DNA of 64,000 nucleotides from Pezicula radicicola. Taxonomy: Eukaryota > Ascomycota > Leotiomycetes > Helotiales > Dermateaceae. Shown here piece by piece: positions 35,101 through 46,127 of this stretch (position 1 is its first letter; each line of letters starts with the position of its first letter). Made by a program: the position numbers and the translations under genes. The notes under the pieces were generated by a model. The model was not told where the DNA came from. It saw nothing but the letters and a program-made list of their open reading frames with translations, and ran no database searches. The DNA lies in assembly GCA_003008705.1 (NCBI GenBank), contig PDUO01000001.1, positions 1,791,694 through 1,855,693 on the forward strand, written 5' to 3'.

Positions 35101-35881
35101 TGGGGAGAGGAGCAGGATGGAGTAGCCGAGACGAGTTAAGGTGAAAATGCTTGTTATATAGTCGAGGCTTGTAGGTGCTAGGAGAGCGATGACCTTTTGT
35201 TCGTGATGTTCCTATACTTATGGTTAGTAAGGAAGCAATATTCTGGCAACAACAAGACGTTTTGCAAATTGAGCGTCTGCACTCCACTTGAGTTATTTTG
35301 ACTACCAAAATAGATTTGGAATGAAATTGATGACATCTTGCCACTCAATTCTCAAATTATCTCTTAAGCAAGTTCAAGATACTGTGCACAGAGCAGGAGC
35401 AAATCAAGTTCAGAGTGAAAGTACTAAGTCTCAGTACCCAAAAACTAAGACAACTAGTCTAGTCTCTCATAAGTAGAAGCGCACACTCTCTCACTCCTAC
35501 CTTTCTTTGCTCCAACAATACTCAATCCCCCAAGATATTCCCTGTCAATCTCCATAAAAGAAGCCAAAGGGGAAACAAGAACAAAGAGCAAATCAAAAGC
35601 CCTGCCAGAAATAGACCTACCAGAATTTCAACCCCCAACCCAAGATACGCCCTCGCCCCCTCATCAGCAAATCTATCTAAGTCCCTCGCAGTAAAGCCCT
35701 CATAATCATCAATCCCCTTCTCCGTCGCCGGATACGCCAAAAGAGAAACATCAGGCAATTGAGTTGCGCGTTGAATGAGAAGATCGTTAATCGTGTAGAT
35801 TTCTTCATTTTTGTTAATCGAAGGGGTTGTGAGCTTTGTATCTTGGGTTTGAGGAGGTTGGATGGTGGTGACTGTAGACAT
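32105..35881 (-). CDS. NRPS-like adenylate-forming reductase (A-T-R)
   Basis: Activates a carboxylic acid as acyl-AMP, loads it on a carrier domain and reduces it with NAD(P)H to an aldehyde or alcohol. Five exons fit: 35881-35621, 35211-34463, 34389-33372, 33318-32638 and 32560-32105, for 1054 residues. Adenylation motifs: HSSGSTGLPKP (A3), SHYGATEIG (A5, about 334-341), YLGRLDDRITLVNGEK (A7/A8). Carrier motif DLFSAGVDSLQ with the phosphopantetheine Ser at about 594. The thioester-reductase domain from 677 has ILTGATGSLGAHIL and the YARSK catalytic pair (about 840/844). The domain order matches fungal adenylate-forming reductases, which feed specialised metabolism; substrate not predictable. 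Intron 1 is long (409 nt). An AKR gene lies divergently next door. Confidence 0.92.
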
Positions 35882-36826
35882 TGTGGTTAGGAGAGATTTT
35901 CGAACTCAAGGAAGAAAAGAATAGTTCGTGATTAGAGCTGGAGAGACGGAGGATGACTAGCTGTAGAAGCGATGTATAAGTACGGTGTTTTACAGGGGTA
36001 GATAAGCTTTCCATGCTTGCCACTCTCACATCGATGTCCAAAATCTTACAATAATGATAGCGACCGAGGTGCAGCGGAAAAGTGCCACTAGACTGACTTC
36101 TTTAGCTGGTAACACTAAACGGAAAAATATCACCGGGAAAAGGTCTTTGTTCTCGGTGCATAGTTAATGTATCTCTTGAGTAAGGCGATAGGTGTCTCAT
36201 AAGAATACATCCGGCTGGGCAGTATATGGTCGCTTATCCATTGGCTAGAAAATAGGCGACGAATAGTGAATGAGCGGGGGTTTGTCTGGGAAGTTCATTC
36301 TCTCAAAGTCCGGGTCCCGGTGCTGTGCCCTTAGAGTCTGATACATTTAAAGTAAGATAAAGTGCTAAGTCTACCAGGCGAAATGTATATCCAAGCTGGT
36401 AGTGTTATTTTAGACGAAAGAAGTGTAAATGCCCAAGCTATAATTTGATGAGTACCAGAGACCGGAGTCCGGCATGGTCATATCGGAATGAAGAAAGTAA
36501 GGCATAAACATGACATCTTAATGCTCGACTGAACCGCTTCCAATTACAATCCTCGAATTCGCTGAACATCACATGTTGTGCCTCTCAAGTTTACAAAAAC
36601 GTCACTTTTCCGCTCGCTTATCCGGCAATGGTCCCTGGACTTCGGAAAAGCAGCCCCTCATTAACAGGCATCTCCTGCATGTCGACGTACTTTCGTACAT
36701 TTGGAATACCCATGCAAGTTACGCCATCCGGATGAAATCAATGCCTATTCACATTATCTCGACGTTCTCTACGCGCTTTCACGAACTCTTCTATCAATCT
36801 CATAATTTCGCAACAGGGTGATAATC
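35882..36826. promoter_or_regulatory. Divergent upstream region of reductase and AKR genes
   Basis: 945 bp between divergent start codons. A GTCCGGGTCCCGG partial palindrome lies near 36308. CGG-containing palindromes are typical Zn2Cys6 targets, but this one is weak evidence. Confidence 0.45.
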
Positions 36827-38060
36827 ATGGCGCTCAACCGCAAATTTGTCCTCTCATCGGGCTACGAAATCCCAGCAGTCGGACTGGGCACTTGGCAATC
36901 GAAACCAAATGAAGTTGAAAATGCTGTGAAAGTCGCGTTGCAAAGTGGTTATCGCCATATTGATGGTGCGGCTGGTTACGAAAATGAAGCTGAGGTGGGA
37001 CGTGGTATCAAGGCTTCGGGAGTGCCGAGAAAGGATATCTTTGTAAATTGCGATGAATTTGGCTTACGACAAGAATTCACATAGCTGATATTGTGATAGT
37101 TGACATCGAAGCTCTGGAATACGTCGCACGCGCCTGAAGAAGTGGAGGTTGCGCTGGATAAGACGCTGAAGGAGCTGGACACTGAATATCTCGATTTATA
37201 CCTGGTAAGTTATGGTCTTCAAGAATTGAAGGAACAATCTGACAAAAGCGTAGATGCACTGGCCAGTCGCCTTCCCAAAATCCAACAGCTTATTCCCTAC
37301 AGACCCAGAAACGGGTCTCATTCAAATAGCTGATGTGCCTGTTGCTGATACATGGGCGGCGATGGAGAAGCTAGTTGAGAAGGGCAAAGTTAGAACCATT
37401 GGTGTTAGTAACTTCACAAAGGACAAGATCGAGGCGTTGTTGAAGACGTAAGTTCTCCTCTTCACTTTCCGAATTAAACCTGCTCAGACATTTCTGGCAG
37501 CGCCAAGATCGTTCCAGCTGTCCATCAAATTGAGGTGCATCCGTATTTCCAGCAAGAGGGATTTCTAGAGTGGCATAAGAAACAGGTATGAGTATCAAGA
37601 ATGGATTGTAGGAATTGATGCTCAAAGATAAGTAGAACATCCTCGTGGAAGCATACAGTCCGTTGGGAAACAACATTTACAACCTCCCACGAGGAGTCGA
37701 TGATCCTGTCGTTATCGAGATCGCCAAAGAGCTTGGTAAGACACCAGCACAAGTACTAATCAGCTGGGCTGTGCAGCGCGACATAGTAGTTCTACCAAAA
37801 AGTGTGACCGCAGAGCGTATAGAAAGCAATTTCCAAGGTACAGGTTTTGACATCCATATAAAGTTTCAAATGGCTGAGCAAAAGCAGACTTCGCTCTTCC
37901 TCAAGACGCGTTTGATAAGATCAATGCCTTGGACAAGAACTTTAGGTACAACTTCCCCGCGCGTTGGGGCGTCGACGTCTTCGGAGAGAAAGGCGAGGAG
38001 AGCGTTATGCAGAGCGCGAAGGAGTGGGCAGCTGCTCAGAAGAAAGCGGCCAGTACTTGA
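36827..38060 (+). CDS. Aldo-keto reductase (Gcy1/GldB-like)
   Basis: Cytosolic NADPH-dependent carbonyl reductase. Six exons fit: 36827-37042, 37100-37204, 37254-37447, 37501-37585, 37636-37837 and 37888-38060, for 324 residues. The full catalytic tetrad is visible: Asp46 and Tyr51 ([11 protein letters not shown]), Lys76 (TSKLWN) and His109 (MHWPV). Also seen: RTIGVSNF, the HQIEVHPYF strand, EAYSPLG, and the cofactor-binding [14 protein letters not shown]. Length matches the family. The 3' end converges with the Zn2Cys6 regulator, stop codons 51 bp apart. Context suggests a role with the reductase or the galactonate-dehydratase-like gene, reducing a sugar or an aldehyde product. Confidence 0.92.
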
Positions 38061-38111
38061 GATAGTGTCAACATCCGCTGGCATACATATGCCAACAAAA
38101 ATTGGAATCTT

Positions 38112-39658
38112 TCATCCAGTGAACACCTGCTCTTTACTCGCGTTCATCCATGTGCCCTTTTTGTAGATCTCTCCACAAAATGCAGTAGTTCCATATTCAA
38201 TAAGCCCACATCGGACCTTTGCGAACCATAGAAGTTCATGTATCTCCTTTTCATCTGGATGATACCTCTCCAAGTATAGGCAGATCGCTTGGCACTCTAT
38301 TTTTGCACGCCGTATCATCCACCACTGCGAGTCGACCATCTGCGCGAACCAGGTTGCCAACAATAAGAGAGCGCGGGGATCTTTCTTCTGTAATAGAATC
38401 TCAAAATCTGGGTTCATGGAGCCTATGAATTTCATAATGTCCACGACATTGGCCTGAGTACAATCGACGTACAGCAGGGGAAGCACCGTGTGCACAGCCT
38501 GATGATATGGGTTGTTGTCTCCTGTTGAGGAAGTGTCGATGTCATATAATTTGAGGAATGCAGTGGGTATGCCTGGAAATATAAATTTGGACTCCGGAGA
38601 GAAAAAATTGGCTTTGGTAAACTCATGAGCAAGTGGATGAAAAATGCTGTCCTTCCTCAAAGGATCTGAGATTTTCCAAATGGCTTTCTTCCCATGGCTC
38701 ATCCGAAGCCAGTCGAGGTCACAACGCTCTGAGACTTTGAGCGGCCAGGCTTCTTCTGGAGTCTGTGCCTCCACAGAAGAGAATGCGATGATACCAAGCA
38801 TAGCGGCGCAGGCCCATATGGCGTCACGATCACCTGGTAGAACTGGTGAAGATAATTTCTGATTCAATAAAGCTGCAGCTTGAGACCAATGATAAAAAAT
38901 CTCAGGAACCAATTGTCCTGAGGCGGGGTGACCCAGAAGATACCTGTCGTGGATGGCTGTCACAGTTTGAATGACATGCATTAGGAATGGATGCTATACA
39001 CAGGAGGCACCATCAGTATTGATTTAACAGACTAGATAACAATGTGCGGTCTTACAGAGAAGCTAAGTTTGGATGTTTCTCTCTGATAAAGGCGAGCCAT
39101 GTTTGGAGTGCCTATAGTGAGAACTGTTCTCCTCTGGAATCTGACAAGTCTGTCAAGAAGTGAGCCATCAAGCTGCAATGTTGAGATCTCGTCTGAAAGC
39201 AGGGGATATGGAGGAGCTGGTGCTTGATTTAAGCCGTGAAACTTGCGGTTTATTGGCACCGCCGAATTCTGAGAGGTTTGCACAACTGCACCATGAAATG
39301 GCATCTGCTGAGCTGGGGCTAGTCTTCGCGGGGTTTCCTTCCCCACAGAGAACAAAGGCTTCTCGGCGCTTTTCACGGCTGCTGCCGTTGTTTCGTCAAA
39401 GTGCAGTTGAAGATCCGGTGCGTTTGGATTATAGTTACAGGTAACTTGGAAAGATACACATCTTTTACACTGAGGCTTGGTCTCATCGCACTCGTAGGAA
39501 GTTAGATTTGACTCGATACAAAGCATCAAATAAAGTAGCATTGGGGCGTGGCACACCTTGACACTTCGAAGTTTGCAGTTACGGCAGCCCCTTCTGGATT
39601 TCTTATGAGCTTTGCGCTTGCGATTTTGCTCCTCTCCAACAGGATTGGGGATCTTCAT
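38112..39658 (-). CDS. Zn2Cys6 fungal transcription factor
   Basis: Nuclear DNA-binding regulator. Three exons fit: 39658-39557, 39490-39056 and 38993-38112, for 472 residues. Splicing of intron 1 restores the binuclear zinc cluster CRNCKLRSVK-CDETKPQCKRC with the last Cys in VSFQVTC (C-x2-C-x6-C-x6-C-x2-C-x6-C), preceded by a basic KRKAHKKSRRG stretch. The rest is the variable middle/C-terminal helical region seen in many short fungal regulators (HPFLMHVIQTVTAIHDRYL, then YHWSQAAALLNQKLS). It lies between the AKR and the galactonate-dehydratase-like gene and is a candidate pathway-specific regulator of its neighbours; no target is shown by the sequence. Confidence 0.9.
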
Positions 39659-40194
39659 GATGGCTGTAGCCTTGTCAATTCAAGAAAAGAGGTAATCAAT
39701 CGTGTAGTAGAAAGAGAGAGTGATGAGAAGACGCAAAACTGGAGTTCCCAGTGTAGTTCTTGAAGCATGGATGAATGCTGCAGACAACAATTCTTGATGA
39801 CGGGGTAAAGAGAGACAAGAACAGAGAAGAGAAGAAGAGAAGATAGAAGATAGAAAGATGAAGATGGAGTGACGTAGGTAGGTTGCTGGAGCCTCGACAA
39901 TCTAAGAGGGGCGTCAGCAACAGATCCATTGGTCCATCAACCCAATAACGCCAGCCTGCATCTGGCCAAGATAAGCTCGCTTATCTTAAGGAAGCGAACA
40001 GTCTAACCTCGAGTCGTATTCATTTCTACGCTAATCCTCATTCGCCAGAGACGGGAGTTTCCCATTCGCTCCAAGGTCCCAAAATATGCATCAACAACAT
40101 CATATTTCATGATATCATCGAATCTTTGGGCCTAGGTAAACAGGGATCGAAATCACTATTTTTCAGCCTACTGTATGGATCCTTTCCAAATCAA
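39659..40194. promoter_or_regulatory. Upstream region of the Zn2Cys6 gene
   Basis: On the coding (minus) strand the first 250 bp upstream of the ATG are CT-rich, as in fungal promoters and 5' UTRs. No gene seen. Confidence 0.45.
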
Positions 40195-41595
40195 TTACCA
40201 TTCCCTAACCTCACCACCCGGTCCCAAAAACCCGGGACTAACCCACGCCTCCCTCAAAGTATACTCGGCAGCCCTGCGCCGCACCCAATCCTCATCAATC
40301 TCAATCCCTAGTCCCTTCCCCTCCAACACCTTAACAAACCCATCCTGCACATCCCAAACCCCCTTACTCTCCCCCAGCAAATAACTACCCACATCCTCAC
40401 TCCCAGCATTATAATGGATTCCAATTCCCATCTCCTGGATTGCAAAGTTGGCGCTGACAGTATCGACTTGCATGCAAGCTGCAAGTGCAATGGGTCCGAG
40501 TGGACAATGTGGAGCTAGTGCTACATCGTATGCTTCTGCCATAGAAGCAATTCTACGAATCTCGCTGATTCCACCACAATGTGAAATATCCGGTTGTAGG
40601 ATATCAATTGCGTTGCTTTCCAGAAATCTTTTAACATCCCATCTGCTATGCAATCTCTCACCCAACGCAATTGGCGTACTGGTATGTTGAGAGAAAGCTA
40701 CAATACCTTCAAGGTTCTCTGATAAGAGCGGTTCTTCAATGAAGAGTGGTTGGAAGGGAGTGAGTAGAGCTGCAAGTTGTTTGGCCATTGGCTTGTGTAC
40801 TCGTCCATGGAAGTCGATTCCGGCATCTAGACCTGTGGCCTTTACGACTTTAAGACGCTCTATGCAGGAGTTTAGTGAGGATGGAGAGTCAAGCCAGCCA
40901 AGATCTTCTGTTGCGTTCATTTTGATGGCTTTGAATCCTTGGGTTTTGCGTCCTTCACTGAGTCAAGTGTAGTCAGTATGACTGTCCCATAATCAGAAGA
41001 ATAGAGTACGTACGCTTGTATGGCTATATCTGAAGGCCGATCGCCACCAATCCAGGCGTACACTTTTAGCTTGTCTCTCACTTTACCTCCAAGCAGTTGG
41101 TATATCGGGAGATTGAGTTTCCGCGCTGCGTCTGAATTAGCTTTCTACAAAGTAATATTCCCTGAACTAGAAGACGAAGAGAAGAGTAGAAGACTTCGGT
41201 AGGTCCTACCTTTGAGATCCCAAAGCGCAATATCAATACCCGAAAGCGCACTCATCATAACCGGGCCCCCACGATAGAAACCAAATCTATATAGCAATTG
41301 CCATATATGCTCGATATCACTATAAGCATCCCAAAAAAGAGTCAATTCTGATTCCCCTTACTCCCTTTTCAAAAACCAAAAACGTCGGGGTTCTCTGCAG
41401 TCACAGGTACTGTACTTACTCAGCCTCCATACCAACAATCCTCAAAGTATAAGCATCCAAACACCCCTCAACAGCCTCCGTATGACCCTCCAGAGAAGAC
41501 TCCCCCCATCCGGCATTCCCATCCTCATCCGTAATCTTTACAAATAACCAACGTGGTGGAACACGAAAGTATTCAACGGTTTTGATCTTCGTCAT
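40195..41595 (-). CDS. Galactonate dehydratase-like enolase-superfamily enzyme (DgoD type)
   Basis: Mandelate-racemase-group enzyme, probably dehydrating D-galactonate or a related aldonate to the 2-keto-3-deoxy acid. Four exons fit: 41595-41420, 41319-41210, 41131-41014 and 40957-40195, for 388 residues. Start [20 protein letters not shown] and [20 protein letters not shown] match the family closely. All catalytic residues are present at the numbering of bacterial DgoD: Asp183 and His185 (GIDFHGRV), Glu209 (FIEEPL), Glu235 (ALGERL), His285 ([16 protein letters not shown]). Close resemblance to a bacterial-type enzyme is notable, but four short introns show it is settled in a fungal genome. 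It lies beside the Zn2Cys6 regulator and AKR. Confidence 0.92.
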
Positions 41596-42089
41596 TTTTA
41601 TCCCTATTTTTTCCTTCGAAAAAAATTCGAAAACAAATTAGAGAACAGAATCTTTTCATTGAGATGCTTCGTTTTATTTTATATTGAGTCAGGTTGAGGT
41701 AGGTACTAGTAGGAAGTAGACAGAGAAAAGCTATCGAATGTTTTTGTTTGTTGAGGAGATTGGTTACCCCACCTACTCGTACGGAGTAAATATCCCCGCA
41801 TGCGAGTAAACACATGACGTTGGAATTTTGGAGGAGCTCTTTTCCGGAGTACGTCACCGATCTCGCAACTTTGAGGTGAGATTGGTGCTCCGTAGGTACG
41901 GAAGGTACCCGGATATAACGACATCTCGGTAGTTGTCTAGAATCTCCATTTCCTTGTAGAATTATTAAACCTCGAAAGTTTTGCTTTTCCGGCGGTGTTT
42001 TGTGTTTAGAGGGGATGTGGTTGGTGAATAAAGTATGGGGTCATATTAAATTATCCTGGTCGTGAATAGTGTGCTGCTGATTCATGTTC
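41596..42089. promoter_or_regulatory. Upstream region of the galactonate-dehydratase-like gene
   Basis: Intergenic sequence upstream of the minus-strand start codon at 41595. No gene seen. Confidence 0.45.
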
Positions 42090-42215
42090 TCACTTGTTCT
42101 GAGTAAATCACGTTGATTCCAGTTAGAATGGGTGCTATACACTCACGGTGTGGATCTAGTGTTTTGCGACTAGGGCTTTATATCAAGTGAGTTACTCAAA
42201 GTACCTCTTGAAACG
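42090..42215. repeat. Partial GAGTTACTC-type repeats
   Basis: Units such as CACTTGTTCTGAGTAAATCAC and ATCAAGTGAGTTACTCAAAG. Related to the arrays at 3482 and 43281. It lies just upstream of the caspase-like gene. Confidence 0.55.
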
Positions 42216-42264
42216 TAATTAACACTAGTACTCATTAGCTTCATCACATAAGTTATACAACAAA

Positions 42265-43082
42265 ATGTCTGGATATTACGAAGAAGAAAACCTTCCAGAG
42301 CTCGTATATCATAAGACCAACTATGTAGGAAATTCCACCTCTAGTGAGAAAACCGTCCGTTCTTTCATATATAATTTATACACGGCGGCCAAAAATCTCT
42401 TTTCAAACCAAAGAAGAGGTCGGTATAAGTCCTGTAGTATAGCCATCTTTAAATGGCAAGACATTAATGTACGAGATGGAGTTCCTTGAACTCCTTCGCG
42501 ACTTTGGCTTTAAAGGAGGGTTCTATAACCTTACTCATCGTAAAGCGTACAGCCATGTTACAATTGTATTGAATCAATTATTAAAGGATCGTGATGATCC
42601 TGAGCATCTCTTTATTATTTATTATGGAGGTCATGGATATATTGATCCAGAAAGCAACCACTGCTGTATCTGGACTAGGTTAGTATTTAATAATTGATAC
42701 GTTATTCTTTAGTGCGGTGAGTTAACATAATAGATATAATGATAATGGAATCAAAGACTCAAACATACTCAACTGGACCTTCATTGAGGAGAGAACAATC
42801 TTTCTTAACGACTGGGAGTCAGATATATTTTTGATTCTAGATACATGCTATTCTGCGACTGTCCCCACCAACAAGGGCCGAGATCATCGAAAGAGTACAA
42901 ACACAGTCGAACCCCTATTTTCAACCGGCTTTGAAACCACAACTACTCCTACTCTTAATAAGGAGAATTTAATGACCTCAGAGCTTATTAAAGTCCTTAA
43001 AGAGATGATAAAGTGGAACTTTGCTTGTACTAGAGATTCCTATGCCTGTTTTTTCTTTGTTGCCGTTGAGTTTGGGGAGTGA
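42265..43082 (+). pseudogene. Caspase-like (peptidase C14) gene, frameshifted and truncated
   Basis: A fungal caspase-fold protein. The His of the catalytic dyad is in LFIIYYGGHGYIDP and the Cys in LILDTCYSAT. An intron with GTTAGT donor and AATAG acceptor (about 42678-42732) joins CIWTR to YNDNGIKDSNILNW in frame. The 5' part (SIAIFKWQDIN) and the next block (EMEFLELLRDFGFKGG) are in different frames, offset by one base near 42470, so a one-base deletion or insertion is likely. After TGFETTTTPTLN the frame soon ends, shorter than relatives. Repeat arrays lie on both sides. The dyad is intact, but the frame suggests decay. Confidence 0.65.
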
Positions 43083-43280
43083 TTATATTTGTTCGGTTTA
43101 TTCGTCAAATATGATTGGCTAATGAAGATCTAATGTATAGGGGATTGTAATATAGCGGGCTTTGTGGGAGGATTTGAGTTTTGGTAGAATAGATGGAATT
43201 GTCCTGTATTTGGTTGGGTGTTTTACTTAGTCGTTAAACTGATATTTGGTTAGTATAAGATGAATTATTCAAGGCAAGAA

Positions 43281-43378
43281 TATTACTCAAATCAAGTGAG
43301 TAACTCGAATTAAGTAGGTGGTAGTAGAAGGCGAAAATAAGTTACTCAAGTTAAGCGAGTTATATAAGTGAGACTTTG
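43281..43378. repeat. GAGTTACTC-type repeat array
   Basis: Units ATTACTCAAATCAAGTGAG, TAACTCGAATTAAGTAGG and GTTACTCAAGTTAAGCGAG. Orientation is opposite to the array at 3482-3620. Confidence 0.7.
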
Positions 43379-43895
43379 TTGCTCTGCGACAGACTCCTAG
43401 ATACTGTCCCGTGGCAACTGAAATGTTACTTTGTATATTATGTTGCAATACTAGCTTAGGCACAAGCTTAGTTAGAATGACTTGGAATCTGCTAGCCCGA
43501 AACTCCCTACTTTTTATTGCAAAAGAGTTTCAAGAAATAAAGATTATTCTATGGCTATCAATAACTCCGCAAATACAGAAAGAACAATGAATAGTTTCTC
43601 ATGGTGACCCGTTACTGCTGTTCTTTCATTAAGCAACGAGTGTCTAAGACCATCTTGAACATCACAATGTTCAACAAAGTAACAGGACTCAAGGTTGAGA
43701 CTTTACGATAATTAATGTTTCAATCCGTAAAAGACCTCGAGGGAATAAAGAAGACCTTACGAAGTATATTTACCTCGACTGCTGCATCGTTACTTTCTAC
43801 AATTCATTCTAAACAAACAACTTCACAACCACATTTGTTGACCTCAGCACACCTTCACACAATTCTAATTCAATTCGAGCACAATATTTCACAAT
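43379..43895. other. Intergenic, nothing recognised
   Basis: AT-rich spacer between the repeat array and the Ser-rich gene; likely contains that gene's promoter. Confidence 0.45.
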
Positions 43896-44529
43896 ATGCC
43901 ACCAAAGCCCTCGTCCAGAAAGTCATCGGAAATAGATAAGTTGAGCTCTGGGCTTCAAGATTGGAGCTTGAACCCAGACAACACAGAACAAAGCGCGTCT
44001 CGGCGGGCCCCGGGTTACAATCCAAGAACGGACAATAATCCTTTGCAAGAACCTCCGCGCACGAATTTATCGATCTTCGGAGATCAACTAGGATATCGAC
44101 AGTGTAGCGAATCCACCTCTACCATCCGTAACAGCCCCGGAATTCGCAGTCCCAGTTTTGGTTTTCCCAGTCCGTCATCTCCTGTAGGCTCTCCCAGCCC
44201 AAGTGCATCCAGTTTTGGGTTTTCCAGTTCTTCATCCTACAATTCTGGTTCCTCCAACCCATCCAGTCCCTTTTTACCTCCTCATAACCCTTATTCCAAT
44301 TCTTCTTCTTCTTCTCAAACCCACTTGCCCAACTCCAATAGGTTCGACACCAAATTTTGGTCCAAACCGGATCCCAATTATAATCGATCACCTCCTCTCA
44401 GTCCTTTCTCGGCCAGCCGTGCTGGGTCTTCTTCCTCTAATAATGAAGGAGGGAAATGCGTAAGTTGTCTCTAAATTGCCTGGATCTGATATAGGAGAAT
44501 ACTGACAACAGGTAGAATTCATGCTCTAA
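43896..44529 (+). CDS. Ser/Pro-rich disordered protein, unknown
   Basis: Two exons (43896-44459 and 44512-44529) give about 193 residues ending CVEFML. It begins MPPKPSSRKSSEIDKLSSGL. The middle has short degenerate Ser/Pro/Phe-Gly repeats (SFGFPSPSSP, SFGFSSSSSYNSG). No domain is recognised. The intron has a GTAAGT donor and an ACTGAC branch site near the CAACAG acceptor. A low-complexity frame like this could be spurious, but splice signals support it. Confidence 0.5.
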
Positions 44530-45329
44530 AGAGAACAAGCACTATCAACAACAGTGCTCTACCTGTAGAGAGTCCGGTTGGAAGAATTGCGGAGAACGCC
44601 AGTAATTTGTGCGCCAGAGAGAAATGCGTGTATCTGCTAACGGACTAGAATTTGGACTAGTGGGCTTTTGACCACAGTGAGAGGACGGCTATTGCGTTGA
44701 TTTCCCTTGAGAACCTCCACCAGTAGTCATTCGGTATGATTCGCAATGAAAGAAATTTCTCTCACAATACAAGACTTTTGTGATTGTGAATGGCAAGCAT
44801 GAAAACTACTTTGGTTCTCGTCTAAAGAAATTGAGCGTTGACGGTGATATAAAATTTATTGATTTATTGAGAAGCCCCGTTAGAATCTGCTCAACATTTC
44901 CAAGTAGTCCCAAAGCTCCATCAGCAGAAGAGCGAAGAGGAGCCTCAAGAGATGGAATAAAAATCTTCAACGCTCTCAGCTTCACGCTTATCGCCATATC
45001 TGGCAGCCAATTCACTCGTCCTCTGCCACGCGCTAGTCTTCGCCTCAAAAGATCTCGCGGTCAATGACACTTCGAAGCCACGACAACTCCACCTACTCAA
45101 AACTAGAGTCTTCTACGAGAAAGATACGCATGTGGCAAGGGTCTCATCTTTGAAGCCTATCGCCAAGACCAAGTCGTAACGACAGCCTCACTTACAATAC
45201 CACGATCTTCGGCGCAAAGACTCAAGTGAACACCCAGTACCTGCTGAATCGTTAGTAGTAGCTTTGTCCCGCTCACTCTTTAGGTGCTATTGCTGATAAC
45301 CAGCTTTAACAGAATCGGAATTCGAAACC
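44530..45329. other. Intergenic; short open frames without family signal
   Basis: Contains open frames on both strands around 44780-45067 with no recognisable domain. Probably the upstream region of the first BTB gene. Confidence 0.4.
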
Positions 45330-46127
45330 ATGGCCAATTGGAGGGGTGCGAAAGTACCACAAGTACCACGAGTTGATGATGAATATGAGTTTCCTTCGCT
45401 GAGTTCTGTTTCATGGTCCCTGCCTGAGCCTGACGCGCCTGACTTCGAGTTAGCATCCATCTTCACCTTTCGAAGTAATCTTCTGCTAACTACTTTCAGT
45501 GCTGCGGATGACATGGTCACTTTCAACATCGGAAAGGGTAGCACTTTTAAGAAGTTCATTATCCACAAAGAAGTGGCTTGCAAGGCATCTCCAGTCCTGA
45601 GTGCAGCTTTTAACAGTTCATTTATAGAGGGACAAACGGGTATCTACTGTCTTGATGATGCAAGAGAAGACGCCTTTCGATTCTTGACACAGTGGATGTA
45701 CAATCGACAAGTCAAGTTTCATCGTGGTATATATGCGGAGGATTCCACGGATAAGATTTCAAGACGCAGATACGCCGAAGATCTCACACTCGTCAGACTC
45801 TGGTGTTTAGCCGACAAGTTATGCATGGGTGAACTACAGAACTATGTTGTCGATGGACTAGTTGGCCGTGGTGTAGTATCAAACTTCGATGCTTGGGCTT
45901 ATGCATACGAGAACACCGCATTTCAAAGTCCACTTCGGTGTCTTCTAGTGACACAGCTTGCTTGGGGACCTTCAGAACCAAACAATTTTGATTACAACTT
46001 GATCGAAATGCCCCGAGATATGCTTTGCGATATGCTACGAGTCTTTAGAGAGGCACTTCCTGAGCAGAGACATGTGAAGAATGCACGAAACATCTTTGCT
46101 GAAGATTACTACGTCGCTGAGGATTGA
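45330..46127 (+). CDS. BTB/POZ domain protein, paralogue 1
   Basis: Two exons fit (45330-45448, 45500-46127; 51-nt intron with GCTAAC branch), giving 248 residues. The BTB core is clear: DMVTFNIGKGSTFKKFIIHK (strand and His-Lys), ACKASPVLSAAFNSSFIEGQ, then the LDDAREDAFRFLTQWMYNRQ helix. The C-terminal half has VRLWCLADKLCMGELQNYVV, the back-type helices common in fungal BTB-only proteins. Such proteins often serve as cullin-3 adaptors or self-associate, but no second domain is present here. First of four tandem paralogues. Confidence 0.87.
   Translation: MANWRGAKVPQVPRVDDEYEFPSLSSVSWSLPEPDAPDFELASIFTFRSNLLLTTFSAADDMVTFNIGKGSTFKKFIIHKEVACKASPVLSAAFNSSFIEGQTGIYCLDDAREDAFRFLTQWMYNRQVKFHRGIYAEDSTDKISRRRYAEDLTLVRLWCLADKLCMGELQNYVVDGLVGRGVVSNFDAWAYAYENTAFQSPLRCLLVTQLAWGPSEPNNFDYNLIEMPRDMLCDMLRVFREALPEQRHVKNARNIFAEDYYVAED

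Noticed and set aside
44780..45067. Open frame of 95 codons upstream of the BTB cluster
   Set aside because: No recognisable motif, and equally long frames exist on the opposite strand.
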